Of a stretch of 64,000 nt of DNA, positions 47,668 to 60,179 are shown piece after piece. The notes under the pieces were generated by a model. The model saw nothing but the letters and a program-made list of their open reading frames with translations. It did no database searches and was not told the DNA's origin. This stretch comes from Paragonimus skrjabini miyazakii (Eukaryota > Platyhelminthes > Trematoda > Plagiorchiida > Troglotrematidae). The translations under genes were made by a program, and so were the position numbers. The stretch lies in NCBI GenBank assembly GCA_014338405.1, contig JTDE01000414.1, positions 98,882-162,881 on the forward strand, read 5' to 3'. Position 1 is the stretch's first letter. Each line of letters begins with the position of its first letter.

Positions 47668-48154
47668 ATATGTGCACGTATAAGTTACAATTGATATGTG
47701 ATAGCAGAAGATGCAAAGACTGAGTAAATAATTTCTGGGGGTATAGATCAAGGTTGCACAATCTCACTATAATCAATTCAGTGGCCGCCAAAACGTGATA
47801 GCGGATTGTACTAGATTAAGTGATGGCAACTCTTTAGACAACTCAAAGTGCACCGATGACATCTATGCGACGGTCGATTTGGGCAATGTTAGCAAAGGTG
47901 GGAATCTCAGACAATCAAACGAGAATAATTGGACTCTGAACCTGTCAATGAGAGAATGGAAGGTGTTATTCCAAGGCACTTGTTCTGTGGTCACAGGTGC
48001 CCAAATTTCCTTGGAATGTCTCCCGAGTTATGTGAACCTGGATACGTGCAGTCTACAAACCGTCGCTATCCATCATTGTGGAGTACTACATACCCTGTTC
48101 CTAATGGTCATTTTCCAGTGTGATATTGATACCAGTAGATAAGCTGAACAGCTT

Positions 48155-48571
48155 TTGTATAGCTGCACTTACAACGTTCAGTTTAGGCTTCCAGGTAAGT
48201 TATATCGTCAAAAGTACGGAGTAGCAATGGGGCCACTGTTAGGCTCTTTATTAGCCGATATTTTTATGATCAAGCTTCAAAGTATATCATTAACGGGCCA
48301 CATAAAATCATTGGCTCTTTATAAACGTTATGTAGACGATACTATCGGCATGACGGACGAATCCAAATGCTTCAATGGAACACTGACACATTTCAACTAT
48401 GCCCACAAAAATATCCGCTTCACTCTGGAACTCGAATCATCCATAGGTACGGCGTTTTCAGACGTGTTCATATCACACAGTGAGGATGGCACAATACAGC
48501 ATAAAGTATATTGTAAAGCAACTTGGTTAGGACAGTATACCAATTTTAATAGCTTTGTATTTTTAGGATAA
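48155..48571 (+). pseudogene. Penelope-like RT core
   Basis: A 138-codon frame with all the core motifs: GVAMGPLLGSLLADIFM (the GSPLG block with a changed Ser), ALYKRYVDDT with YVDD intact at 48329-48340, and the downstream Q-H-K-V-Y and W-x-GQYTNFNSF blocks. The frame stops right after NSFVFLG, where intact relatives continue toward the GIY-YIG domain. The start codon shown is internal; the true start is upstream. Confidence 0.8.
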
Positions 48572-48911
48572 AAGAACTTAGTCCAGTGTTCACTGGATAA
48601 AGTCGTGAAAACATGATCAAATAATACTATGGAAGAAGAAAAACAGTTTATATTTAACACATTCTTTGAAAGTAGCCGTCCAGAACAGTTTATCGGTAAG
48701 CACAAGATAATTGACACAAAGGTAGACATACCGCGAGTTGTAGACAAAACCCCTCTACATTTCTTTATCATCCAAAGGTGATAGCATTGCTGAAAATATA
48801 ACCCGGAGACTTAACGGAACACTTAGCAAGACCTATTCTGCGACCAAGTTATGTGCTATTTATCACCAAACCAGTTTTGCATCCTCAGCTGAAAGATATA
48901 TTGCTTGCACA

Positions 48912-49014
48912 TGCTGCCTTTTTTGTGTTTACAGTTTCGTTTGTTCCTGTTGGGCAAGTTGCCTAGGCCTCACAACAAGGCGATTACCTGAACGCATCCG
49001 GGAGCATCATACGG
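48912..49014 (+). pseudogene. GIY-YIG endonuclease fragment
   Basis: Reads CCLFCVYSFVCSC, then WASCLGLTTRRLPERIREHH. In the family this is the VY...CxCGxxYIGxTxRxLxxRIxEH stretch of the GIY-YIG nuclease. The YIG triad has become CLG, removing the catalytic Tyr, so nuclease activity is lost. Position and order relative to the RT fit a Penelope-like element. Confidence 0.65.
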
Positions 49015-49210
49015 CTTAGCTAGCTAGTAGCTTGCTCGTCGGTGGTCGCTGCGCTCTTAGTCGAATCAAAGCACCGGATCAACCAGGCCAATTCGTTCAA
49101 GCCGATCTATCGAGTTTGGGGAGAGCAATCGATGTGGGCCAAGGGCCGTTTACTAGCTATCCCATTGAGCTGACAAAACGTCTGATCAGAACACTGAACC
49201 TACCGTGACC

Positions 49211-49699
49211 ACACACCAATAGCCCGGATCGATCTGTTACGTAGGGGCTTGGACTTTTGCAAAAATGTTTACAAACCAAGTTACCGGTGTTACTTAATTA
49301 GAACTTACGAGTTTGACCAACTTGATATTAATGATTACTATCCCCCACCCTACAGATGTTCTATCCCCCGGCGAACCCGTTTAAATTTATTGTATTTAGC
49401 CTTATGTGGAAGCACTGAAAACAAGCTTGTTCGCTACACGTTTCTCCTCACGACTAAACCGGTACTGATATGTTGATGTTTGATCAATTTCTCATCCACA
49501 CTCTTGTACACCCACATTCGCCTCCTGTACACGCTGTGTACTTACACGAAAGTGCTGACTTGCCCTTCTCTCTCTGAAGTTCGACTTTTCACGGTCATAT
49601 TCATTGATCGTTATTACTGTATTCATGCTGCTCCCATGAGATTTGGTTAAAGCGTTAAGATAAACGTTATCACAGCGGTCTCACAACATATTTTGACAA
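49211..49699. other. no gene seen
   Basis: Short junction between the Penelope-like and Gypsy relics. No Gypsy RT or RNase H motif could be found here, so the Gypsy copy is 5'-truncated. Confidence 0.4.
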
Positions 49700-49746
49700 A
49701 TTATCTGTATTTGTATTGGCTCAGGAAGGAACTAAGCAAGACGATT

Positions 49747-50571
49747 GAGGATTTTGCGGGACCCGTCGGCGATATGTTATACCTCATTCTGGTGGATGCA
49801 TACTCCAAGTGACTTGAGATTGTCTCACTGACGCATAACAAAACCTCAGCTACCATTAACAACCTATGACGGATTTTCAGCCAACACAGCCTCTCGGAGA
49901 CGTTTGTCTCAGACAATGGATCGCAGGTTACATCGGTCCAGTTCAAGGAGTTCTTTATCCACAACAACATCCGACACATGCATTCACTACCATACCAACC
50001 ACAATCCAACGGTCAAGTCGAGCTCTTCGTCGACACATTCAAGAGAGCATTTCTGAAGTCTTGCGGGCAGGGACCAACTGAAGAAGTGCTGCAGAGGTTC
50101 TTGCTTACTTACAGAACCACCCCGAATCCGGTGATTCTCAAAGGGCTGTCGCCTGCAGAAGCTCTCATGGGTCGCAAGCTGAGGACAAAATTCAATGCGA
50201 TGATTCGTGCAGAAAAACTTCCGGGAAATACGCAGTAGCTCTCCCGAAGTAGATCTGCCATCGGCGATCTAATCTATGCGAGGGACTATCGACCAGATAG
50301 CCCCCAATGGATAACAGCAACAGCCAAGCAACGGAAGGGCACGGTCCTTTACAATATCAACGTCGGAAACCACATCTGGGTGCGCCACCGGAACAAATCT
50401 CAGTCGTACCATCCCTCAAACACTAGACAATTTCAGAATCAATTGCCATTGGACCTACTTCTCCACATCTTTGAGATCAGGCGCCCAGTAGAACAAATTC
50501 CCGCAACGGCTACTTCAGCAACCTCAAGTCCTGGACCGAGAAGAGAGCTGACAGCCTTGCAATCAAGCTGA
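49747..50571 (+). pseudogene. Gypsy-type integrase with premature stops
   Basis: One frame reads EDFAGPVGDMLYLILVDAYS, then LSETFVSDNGSQVTSVQF, SLPYQPQSNGQVELFVDTFK and LTYRTTPNPVILKGLSPAEA. The putative catalytic triad is Asp at 49750, Asp at 49912 and Glu at 50020, giving the DD35E spacing of retroviral-type integrases. Stop codons at 49810-49812, 49867-49869 and 50236-50238 interrupt it; the first replaces what is normally a Trp after the YSK motif. The tail to 50571 is Ser/Pro/Arg-rich. It once inserted element DNA into the genome and is now dead. Confidence 0.8.
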
Positions 50572-50656
50572 TGGAAGGACCGTGAACGCAAACCCACCCG
50601 CCCAATGCAGCTCGGTCCCCGTTAGCGACAGTACCAATATTGTTCAGCAGGGGCGG

Positions 50657-51061
50657 TGTTGGGAAAAGGCACTCTTTCCCAAGAATTCGCCCTATTTGCA
50701 AGAAAAATGGATTCTTCATTTTTGGGAATTTGAACGGCCGCCAGAATTCTCGAACATCTGGGAGTTTGCACTCGCCTCTGATTGACCCGTTCGGTGGTCT
50801 AGGTCCAAGGCCGCTCAAAACCCATAAATAGAGTTGCTGTAGATGACTTATTTGCTATCGGGCTGAACAGCAAATAAAACTCGTCTGAAGGTCGTTTATT
50901 CCCCACTTGTTGGCGGGTTCTAAGCTGCGAGAGTTGGGTTCCGATACTTGCGCTCTGACTTTCATGCAGTTTTGCAATATCGTTGCGTTCATCCGTGATA
51001 GAGATATTGCTCGTGGTCTTTGCGTCTGTTCTTGCTTTTCTTTATCAGAGTGGTCGTAACA
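50657..51061 (+). repeat. Probable 3' LTR of the Gypsy relic
   Basis: Starts TGTTGGGAAAAGG right after a purine-rich tract and ends CGTAACA, giving short inverted ends (TGTT...AACA). It carries AATAAA at about 50872-50878. The length of 405 bases is reasonable for an LTR. No second copy is present to confirm the edges, so they are inferred from the terminal words. Confidence 0.55.
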
Positions 51062-52139
51062 AGTAGGGTAAATTTGACGAGGTTCCCGAATATTGAGTAG
51101 TACAATCAAACCGGCCTATGATGAAGATACTCAATTCAGTAAAATTTCGGTATAACCGACCTTACAATCAAATGTGGTGTATGTTTACTTTCATACTGCA
51201 TCAATACTAGCGTTATCCACACTGTATCTTGTCGATTATAGCACTGGTGTAATGATTTTTAAACATGAAGCGTCAAACTAAATATCCATATAAAAAATCA
51301 CAGTGATAAATAAAACGAGACTGTAGTAACTCACAGAATAGTAAACCAGTATTTATATTCAGAGTCCACCATAACCGGCGGCATTGATTTCGTGATATCC
51401 TTTCAGCTGACAAAATTTGAGGTGAAGGTCAACACAATCTTGTTGGAAGATTTCAGTAGCAGTGAAAATGAACCTCATTATCTGTTATTTTGGACCACCA
51501 GGGACAACACAACTGATATCAATGGAGGATACACTGAATTTCTAACTGTTTTGTTTAGCCTGTGTACGGAACTGTCGATGCAATAATACACCGATGTTCA
51601 ACATTGTGATTCGCGTGCATGTACCACGCACAAGCAGGTGATAGTTAGTTACCAACTCCTGTCGAGCTGACCGGAGCGCTTGGCTGTTCGCCTTTCCATC
51701 TTGACAGCTGGATGTCGGCAAATCTGCCACATGAGTGTTGGTATTCATGTTGCTGTTAATACACACACAAGGTTGACGGCATTTCTCCCCTTATCAGGCT
51801 GTCACGGTAACCGAATTCAAAGGACACCTGTGTAAATATGTCGCCGCAAGTGGTCCGCGCTGCATCACTTCCGGTTCCACTCATACACCCAGTATCCACC
51901 GTGAACTCTGAGAACTAGGAGTAAGAGACGTGTGAGTCGATATCTTGGTAGTCCAGTCGGCCACCGCCGGTTAGTCAGATGGCAAGCTGATGTGAAAGTA
52001 GAACCCTGACATCTCACAGACAATATGGTGACCTGTTGATGATGACATCTGAGCTGGAGAGACGGATGAATATTCCGAGTGTGAAGAAAGGAGTGTTTGT
52101 ATATAGATCTCTGCATTTTACATGGGATGGCAAACAGAA
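51062..52139. other. no gene seen
   Basis: Anonymous sequence; the minus-strand frame at 51865-52176 has an RLLLLVLRV-type low-complexity run but no identified domain. It may be LINE-A 3' flank. Confidence 0.35.
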
Positions 52140-54240
52140 ACGGAATTAAGTTTTGTGTGAGAAAGAAGGCACACAATGTACCGGCAAAGCTGAAGAAAAG
52201 AAAGAGTTGCAGGTCATCATGGCCGGTTTATGAGAAAGAAAGCAGCTTGATAACCTCGGGATTATGACCGCTAGTTGCCAAGAGCGAAAAGTATTCAAGC
52301 GACTCAGCTTAATTATGCCTAGAGTACTCCTCCTCTCCTTGTTAACGATACCACGATTACGCCGATGGACTACTGATTCGAGCCGGCCAGTGCATTCGAC
52401 ATAAAACCAAATGGTCACGTCACCACGATCTGAAGCCTATAGTTCCCTAATGTACCGTGGGCTTGAAGTCATGGCCGTACAGCTGGTGCTGAGTAGGTTT
52501 TTAGACTCCCGTCCGGATAACACTCACCCAGACGGCTCGGTTCAAAGCAGTGTCCTCCCATGATCTGAAATCTATATCGAACCGAAAAAGACACTTGAAT
52601 AACGTCGTTGTATCGCGGTTTCTGTTAACGAGGACTTCGCTGGTCTGCGTTAACTTCTTGTACTGCAGCCGCTTCTGGATACTTTCGTCAGTTATTTGGT
52701 GTATGAGTTTTAGCTAACAAAGTTAAGTGAGCACTGGCATGGATTCAGACCTCCGTTATGTCTACAAAACAACCTACCCCGGTTGCGAATTTGTATAACG
52801 AAATAAGAAGACCGGTTTTGCAAGATGGTAGTGCCATGTCGTATGTTCTGTTCAGCTGCTATACATAACAGTGGTGAAAGTCATAAATAAGTAAACCAAT
52901 CAAGCCCACAAATCAGTCAACCAATCCATACACTAATCTGTTTGGCGAAGCACCTCTGTGTACGAAAACATGCCCGACCATCGAATATCGAAGATGTACC
53001 TAGACATTGTAGATGGAGGCGACTCAGATATTGCGCGTTTCGGTGGCAATGTCCACGTTTCACCGCCGCACAGAAGCGCAGACAACACAATCGAGTAAGC
53101 AGTTTCATTTTCATCTTCAGATTACGGTTCTTTTGGAAAGCAACCGTTTCACTGTATACATGACCACGTAACCTGCCATCCATCGAGAGATCCATCAACA
53201 GATTGCTATTAGAGTAGTAGAAAATTGAGCCATCATCCATATGGATCTGAATCGTAGGCATCCTATTTTAGCCTAGAGAAGGTTGAAAGAAAAAAGATTA
53301 TTTTATCGGTTTTTATATTCAGCCCAAATTTTGACGTGGCGATCGTTAAGGCTGTGGCCAGTCACTGTATTTAATCTTTACTGTGCAAAAACAGCGTACT
53401 ATCATTTGCATACAATAGTATGTGAATGACCGATTTGTATAAATCTTGGAGCGCTTAACTGTTGCAACTTCACTATTCGTACGGTATTCAACTTGGACAA
53501 CGTCTTCTGGCTTATGAAGAATAACCTTAGGTATTGTGGTGAAATATTCATTAAATTAGATCGTAACTACAATCAATGCTGTTTTACACCTGTGAAAACA
53601 TCAAAATACACAGACATCGCTTCGTGCTATTACACCTTTGCTTGCACACACCCTTGCAACATTTTATTTAAATCCAAACTTACCAGGAACTACTCATAGA
53701 GTCTTATGGGTGACGGAAATATTACTCTGGCGAAACCCGCACAATGTATCCTGCAACTAGTCGTGATGAACATCATGTCAGTCTTACCGCTGCTCGTCCG
53801 GAATCCATACTGCTCTTCGGGAACCCTAGTTTCCACAACCTAGATATTAAGTCATTGAAGTAGAACTCACGCTTACTCCCATTACCTTTAAACAAAGTCA
53901 CGCATAAGGCATGCTTGAACTCATGAGGGATAGTTTCCTCTCGTTAGATAGAGTGAACCAACAAAGCGTGTTCCGAAACTAAGCTGTCATACTTCGAAAA
54001 TTCCACAAATGACTCATATTCACCCCCTGCATTTCCTTTTCGCGGTTGCTCAAAAGCCCTCTACACCACTTCCATATCCAGAGTGGCAGTATGTAACTCT
54101 CTGATATCTTGTTGTGGTAGACTATTCACGGCCACTAAATCAATGGTGCCGGCCGGTCTAATGTGCTTCCACCGGGCCATCCCGCTGTACTCCAGTTGTG
54201 TGCACGAAGTGACAGTGTCTCTGTGTTGTAACATGATCTA
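52140..54240 (-). mobile_element. LINE-A copy 2, 3' half
   Basis: Collinear with 7.98-9.95 kb of LINE-A copy 1 on the same strand. Matches include the 3' region (GTCACCACGA, TATAGTTCCCT), the C-terminal domain (LSRLHLQCLG at 53.0 kb), the RT catalytic region near 53330-53440 and the RT fingers up to about 54240. Every frame is broken. The 5' half of the same element resumes at about 56610, after an intervening block. Confidence 0.7.
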
Positions 54241-54814
54241 CGGCCTACGAGCGCGTAAACAGACAACAGAATAACGGTTAGTGAAACGGCAGATAACAGA
54301 ACGACGGTCAACGGAAATGAACACAGAGAAAAGACTGACCACCGGACAGAGCTACCTTACGTCACTCAATCCGAAGACAACAGGGGCACAAACTAGACCA
54401 CATTTAAAGGGTTTGTGACCAACGAGAAAACAAGGACAGACATGGACCAAACAAAGATCCAGATAGTACAGTGATATCCCAATTAAGGGACGAGCGTTGG
54501 GGCGGGGTGCCAGGAATTGGCACAAAGGTTGACAACACACGTGAAGGGTGAAGTGGCACATGACCGTGCTGACTATGAAGGTCACTTCAAACAGTAATGG
54601 GTCAGGCTATTGCGAAGGTAAATAAAACGGTATTTTCGGGGACTTGGGTTCTTCCCTGACACTCTATCAGTCGGCCTTTCAGTAGATTTAATTGGTGGAT
54701 AAAAGCCTCCTTAAACGAATAATAGGGTTTTTTGTGTTGTGGGCTCTACATTAACTTACCTTATTTTGTCCACCAATCGTCATTGCCTTTGTAGTGGACA
54801 AGTGGGTATGCACT
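54241..54814. other. no gene seen
   Basis: Sequence between LINE-A copy 2 and the LINE-B composite. It holds an AATAAAACGG word near 54620 but no recognised element. Confidence 0.35.
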
Positions 54815-56610
54815 AGACCCTCGTCCACTAACATTTTAGAACGCCTTTCCTGATGAACGATTGAAACGTAGTCCCGACTGGAATTAAACTAAAAGAACGT
54901 AATATAGGTGTGTAGTCACCTACATTGTCAGAACCGAGCGCTAGTTGCAGACTAGAATTGGTGGACATATGCTGAGTTGGGCCAGACAGCAGATTACGCA
55001 ACCGATCGGTGCTACACTAATATCCGCCACTACCATCCGAACCTACAAGCAGCCTGCCTCAGCCGTTGTCAGAACACAGTTAAAAGTTCAAGGTCATCTT
55101 CACGAACGCCAATCCACGCCGTCTTTGATATGTCGAATGGTTGCTATCACCAAAAGCAGCCCCCTTCTGTACATCCAAATGGAACTGTTTGTTACCATCT
55201 CATTGCCCTAGCAATGGTAGAGTCTGTGCACCAACAGATAATTTACATTTCATTGTAATTTGCTTCACGGTTTGGTTTTGATTCGATAAAAATTAGCAAT
55301 CTGTATTAATCACTCGTAATGATGCATCGAAATCTGTCATGGCATAAATCGTGGAACATAGCGTTTCTGACTTCACTCCTAAAAAACTTAACAATATTCA
55401 AGAATTTCCGGAGTAATCATGATTTTTAACTAGTTTTAACTAGAGGATCATTTCTGACGTGAATAAAGATCGGGTGAGTTAATGAGCCTGTAGCAGACAG
55501 GTGGGCTTGCGCTTGACTCTCGTCCACTAACAATTTAGAACGCCTTTCCTGAAAAAACGGTCGAAACGTAGTCCCGACTGGTATTAAATTAAAAGAACGC
55601 AATAGAGTTTGGAAACAAACCGTATATTTCCAGGAATGCTTGCAAATGCGATAAGTGGTTAGCTCTAGCCAAGTTTGGGACCAACGGCAACAACCAAGTG
55701 AAGAAGGAAAAGAAGCGCGAGATGGGCCACAGCCCATTCGGCGGCACTCGAAAACGCGCCATGCAAAAAGTCTGTTAAACAACGCTCGAAAAGGTCCTGG
55801 TTAGACGACCCTGAAAAATGTGGCCGTACGCCGGCGCGTATTCCGGAACACTCGGGATGCGCGATCAATTGGTCAACTAATCACGGCGCATAGCTTGCGA
55901 TGGTTGGGTCCCGTACTCCGTATGTCATCTGATCGTTTACCGTACAATGCATTATCTACTGTGGCCACCAACAGTTGGGTAAATCCGCGTGGTTGTCAAC
56001 CAACGACGTGGTCAAAAAACATGAAGACCCTGACTGCTCCACTGAGCAAAGTGGGTAGATGTCGCCTGTCTGGATGGAGCCCTGGTGATCACTCAGATCG
56101 CTGGTTGGAGAACGCTATCCGAGATGGCGGTGTATTGCAGTCAATGGCGTACCTGCATCCATACAATTTCTAGTTCATCCGCTCAGTCTTCTTTTAATAA
56201 TTTTCAAACTTCTTAGTAGCGTCTTCTTCTAGGATATTTCATGTTATTGTTGAGGTGAGCAGCGGCCCGAACCACAGTACCTTTTAGTCAGGCTCATGGC
56301 TGCTATGATGATGATGATGATGAATGGAATAGTAGATGAGTGGTTGGGAAAAGGGGAAGTATTCGCTGCCTGCAATAAGTTGTACGACTGAAGGAAGTGG
56401 CACTGAGTTCATATCAGGCGTACACAGAATCATGTGTACAGAACAGATAAGCAAGAAAACTTCATTGCAGCTGGGATCCTTAGAGAGGACACGATCGCTG
56501 GTCACTACAACTCCGTGAAGCTGTTCGTCAAGTTGAAGGTGAGCGCTTTGGAATATGGCTCTTTTGTCTTCATGGTTTGGGTCAGTTGTGCAGAACAGTG
56601 TATAGCTCAT
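54815..56610 (+). mobile_element. LINE-B 3' end plus foldback fragment, copy 3
   Basis: An inverted near-copy of 18.33-20.25 kb. In order: a short LINE-B 3' segment (54815-54900), a truncated foldback element with one terminal repeat (about 54900-55378), the junction also seen at 19.76 kb, a second copy of the 54815-54900 segment (55516-55605), the C-terminal domain (55820-56173), and the tail with GATGATGATGATGATGA near 56305-56321. It interrupts LINE-A copy 2. Confidence 0.7.
55820..56173 (+). pseudogene. LINE-B C-terminal domain, copy 3
   Basis: A 117-codon frame with the same protein sequence as 18974-19327 (minus), including RWLGPVLRMSSDRLPYNAL and GWSPGDHSDRWLENA. Exact protein conservation between two dead fragments points to a recent duplication, not to selection. 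No RT precedes it. Confidence 0.75.
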
Positions 56611-57620
56611 TTTTCTCTCGTATTAAGCTCGGGATGACTGCATCGTTGTCGATAAACCAGTCCGGGAAACTTTGGCGCTGTATACCGATGGTCTCGATGG
56701 TTACTTTTGAGATCTGCTCTTTGAGATGCTGCCATATACCGTCAGGGATAGTGGATGCTGTTTATCTTTGAGATGAATGGAAACTGCAAGTTGAACGTTC
56801 GTCTTCGTCTTTGAACTCTTTAGTCATTTAACATCCAGCTTTCGTCGTTGTATGGCTGTTCTACAACAAACGAACTCGCAAACTGAACAGAAACCTTCGT
56901 TGCGTCTAGTTTGTGCTCCACGGTGCAGTCGATTGATAAATTCTTCACAAATGTTGAGCTGTCGCACGATCACATAACCGAACAAATGCTGATGATCTCT
57001 TCCTAAGTAAGTCTAGGTCTTAATATCCTTCACAGATGTTCTCAGATGTTTACGATAGTGAACTCCTGAGAACATACTTGAAGCGGACGGTCATCGTTCC
57101 CGGTGACTGCTCCAAAATCACCAGGTGCAAAGACTTCCGGCCAGATTGCTCAGTCACATCAAACCCGTCCGTTGTACTCGACCAGAAGAATCAATCGACG
57201 ATTCGCCGGTGTCAAGTGAGATGTGAGTAGAACTGATCTTTTACATAATTGACCTGGCACATAACTGGAACAAAAACTAAGGCTTACTTCGACCGGAACT
57301 AAGAAACATCAACACGAATTAAGTGTTGATGCCATGCGATTCACCTGTCATCATAGAAGTAACACGGTTAGAGATTACAAAACAAGAATATGCCCCCTGA
57401 CAATTTCTATAGGGCAATGGAATCAGTAGAAGTTTTGATCAGCGCCTGCATCTCGAAGCTTACCTTGGTCTGCAAGTATTGCCTCATTTAAAGCTGCAAC
57501 ACTGATGCCTTAGGGGCACAGTTCTATCACAATCAGTAAAATGTTCCGGGCATCCAGTGTTGCATCGACCCAACAGCATGTGGATGTAGCCTGAAGTGAA
57601 TTGAGAGACCCAACATGGAG
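56611..57620 (-). pseudogene. LINE-A copy 2, endonuclease half
   Basis: On the minus strand GISVAALNEAILADQGKLRD (57515-57455) is the endonuclease N-terminus with its catalytic Glu, and matches the 11.6 kb copy. Toward 56.65 kb there is similarity to the VIV...R linker region at 10.3-10.6 kb (CCATATACC, CCAGTCCGG). The middle of the domain is disrupted by unrelated sequence around 57040-57230. Confidence 0.6.
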
Positions 57621-60179
57621 CTTATGAGATAAAAACCTTGCGTGCAGGACAACAATATGAGATTTTTTGGATACCCTACCCACGACCATTGATTAAGGAG
57701 TCCGAATCACTTGGCAGTGAGGGACGACCCAATCCAGGAGTGCATTGATTAGGACAGCGACGTCGATTTCCGACTAACGCTGTGCGCAGTAGATTTATTC
57801 GAAGTTAAAAGCTTCTGAGGAGAACCTTGAGTTTTCCGACCGTTAAGAATAATACGCCGATGTTCACGGTCGATCAGTGAACGACCGGAGTGCTTACCGT
57901 TTGAGGGTACCTTTTCTAACTCCTTTTTCCTCATTCAGAGGACAGTAATACAGTAACTGTAAAAATGGTTCTGCCGTGTACCCATTGCATTAGACCTCAC
58001 TACCTTAGCTCTCCCATTCAGTCAGTAGTGTGACATGCAACCTTACGAGTGCAGCTCTTTCATCTGACCGCTGTCCTTTGGCTTAGCCGGCATAATCGAA
58101 CCTGGTTGATCCGAAGTCCTAGTCAGCATAGACCTATAGATCAGCATAGCATACATGCCTAACTACCAGTAAATGGTAGCAGAAGAGGTAAAAGAGACAC
58201 ATCGCGGAGTGTGACCGTGACCAAACAGCCTGCTCTTGGATGGACTGAACTGCTTTTGTGCTCAGGTGATAGGCCGACTATGCTAATCTGATTAAACGTT
58301 GAAGACAATCCCACCTATCGATATCATCTATATTCTTTAACCGTGTTCTCCGTTTGAGGTTTGATTTATTAGAAGACTATTTTGCGTTCGTTTCTCGGGC
58401 TGAGGCCTCCGCGACCAACAGTCCGTAGTCGATGACTTGCATTTGCGTACAAGATTGAACGCTGACACAACTAGTGATAGGGAACTAAAAATCCAACGGG
58501 TGGATTGCAAATTTTGGAGACATTAAATGTCACTTTATTGTGATTGGCCTGCAGTGTTCACTAGACTGACATGCAAACCAGAGAAATTCGGTTGTCATTT
58601 AATGATGCAATGAATCGGAACCGCACATATCCACTAGTTATGCAAGTAGCCATTTGCTTCAGATATGCAAAAACCGTTGTGTACGCCACCCATTGGTGTA
58701 TGAACATTATGATTCAATAGCACCATTGCTATGTTGTCTTTTTATCGCTGACCATAAGTTCACCCGCACCAGGCTTGTCTGTCTTATTGATCCTTTTTTA
58801 AAATAACGACCTAAACGGTGTTTTTCTTCTCGATAAAATTTCACATATTATTGTCCCTTACCGGGTCAGATAGTGCATGTTAATATGAACCACCGCATCT
58901 CATACATTATTCACATGGGGCCGATATATTGATTACGTCCTTGGTTGCAAACAGGCACAAAGCACACAAACAGTGAACACATACAAACGCAAATTTTCGC
59001 TTGTAACCTTCAAGTGAAAACAGCTTGCACCAGGAATTACCAAACTATCTGGCAAACAGCAATCCTCACATTGTTCTCGTTACCTCCAACTTAAAATTTG
59101 AGCTCGTCAAACAGGAATATATATATAATACATCTTTAAACGACCAGAGACATTGAAATACCAGTGTTCCTTTATCCAACTCGATATTTCGCTTCCATTT
59201 TATCAGACGATGCGTCCGGTGGCCTCAGTGGTCATCTCAATAACTACATTATACTGGCGATGCCACAGGAGAGTCAAAACCATCTCTTGGTATGGACAGA
59301 AGATACTGGTAAATAGCCAACCGATCATAACACCCAAATAAGGATATCAGGAAAACTTGAATTTGATTATGAAAGCTTTCATATACTTGACGCTACTGCC
59401 TACATGACAATATTACTTGCATGCAGTGTAAGCCGTTCAACATTCAGAAACTGATAAACATGCCTAGTCTGTCGAGATTCGCATTCGTTCCGACGCGAAC
59501 AACAGTCTTATGCATTACGGTATCAAACCGATCAAGTCTTAGTTTGAAACGGATAGAGCGTACCAAAATCCTAAGTATGACGCTTGCTTACAAATGCGGA
59601 GCCAATCGAGTGAATAATCATGAAACCTTAAATTTCGTTACGAGAAGTCGAGTCGAAGTAACTTATTAGGGATAAAACAGAGAAATATGCAGTACACTGC
59701 AGAGGATAACTATAACTGAGACTCAAACAAGAAGTTTCGAATTACTGAGATCAACTGTAGTTCGACTAAACTGACAATAATCAAGTGGATCACGACTCCG
59801 AGTCACCCCTTATTTTATGATCAGAGAACCTACATAAAGACAAGAGTTTGCTACAGGATGTCTGAGTAGCCACGAGCATTTGACGGTGTAGCTACGTGGA
59901 TTAGCTGGTAGACAGCTTATCGCGTTTGGGCACGCAGTTTCCCCCGCCAGTTGGAAACCAATTGAAGCCTATATTTTTCTGTGAGCACGTCGTAACTAAA
60001 CGAACAAACAGTTTGAGCGATAAAAACAGTACAAGTATCATGTGTCAACTCGACCGACAATAAGTCTTGCACGCCGAAGCTCAGAGATGAGCGAATTCGT
60101 CTGCATCTCTTTTAATAGCGATCAGTATTGATAGTGAGCAATCTGACTCCCCTCCCAATGCAAATGCTGCTATATCATC
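57621..60179. other. no recognisable gene
   Basis: Open frames are 82 codons or shorter with no motif. I saw no repeat partners, and no third KH domain exon on the minus strand, although an exon without a start codon could be missed by eye. Confidence 0.4.

Larger units (their letters stand above)
47795..49210 (+). mobile_element. Penelope-like element relic with GIY-YIG end
   Basis: Penelope-like elements encode an RT followed by a GIY-YIG nuclease. The RT core is open at 48155-48571 with KLYRQKYGVAMGPLLGSLLA and KRYVDDT, followed by EDGTIQHKVYCKATWLGQY. After several frame changes the GIY-YIG part appears at 48912-49014, and the C-terminus reads FKPIYRVWGEQSMWAKGRLL and then LIRTLNLP followed by a stop. 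The region before the RT core (47795-48142) is open but only weakly similar. It is one of the better preserved elements here but is broken by stops and frameshifts. Confidence 0.8.
49700..51061 (+). mobile_element. Gypsy-type LTR retrotransposon, 3' part
   Basis: Contains the integrase and C-terminal tail (49747-50571), an untranslated spacer with a purine-rich AGCAGGGGCGG (46 to 56 bases into line 50601-50656), and a probable 3' LTR (50657-51061). The gag, protease, RT and RNase H regions and the 5' LTR are absent. It lies directly after the Penelope-like relic on the same strand. Confidence 0.75.
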
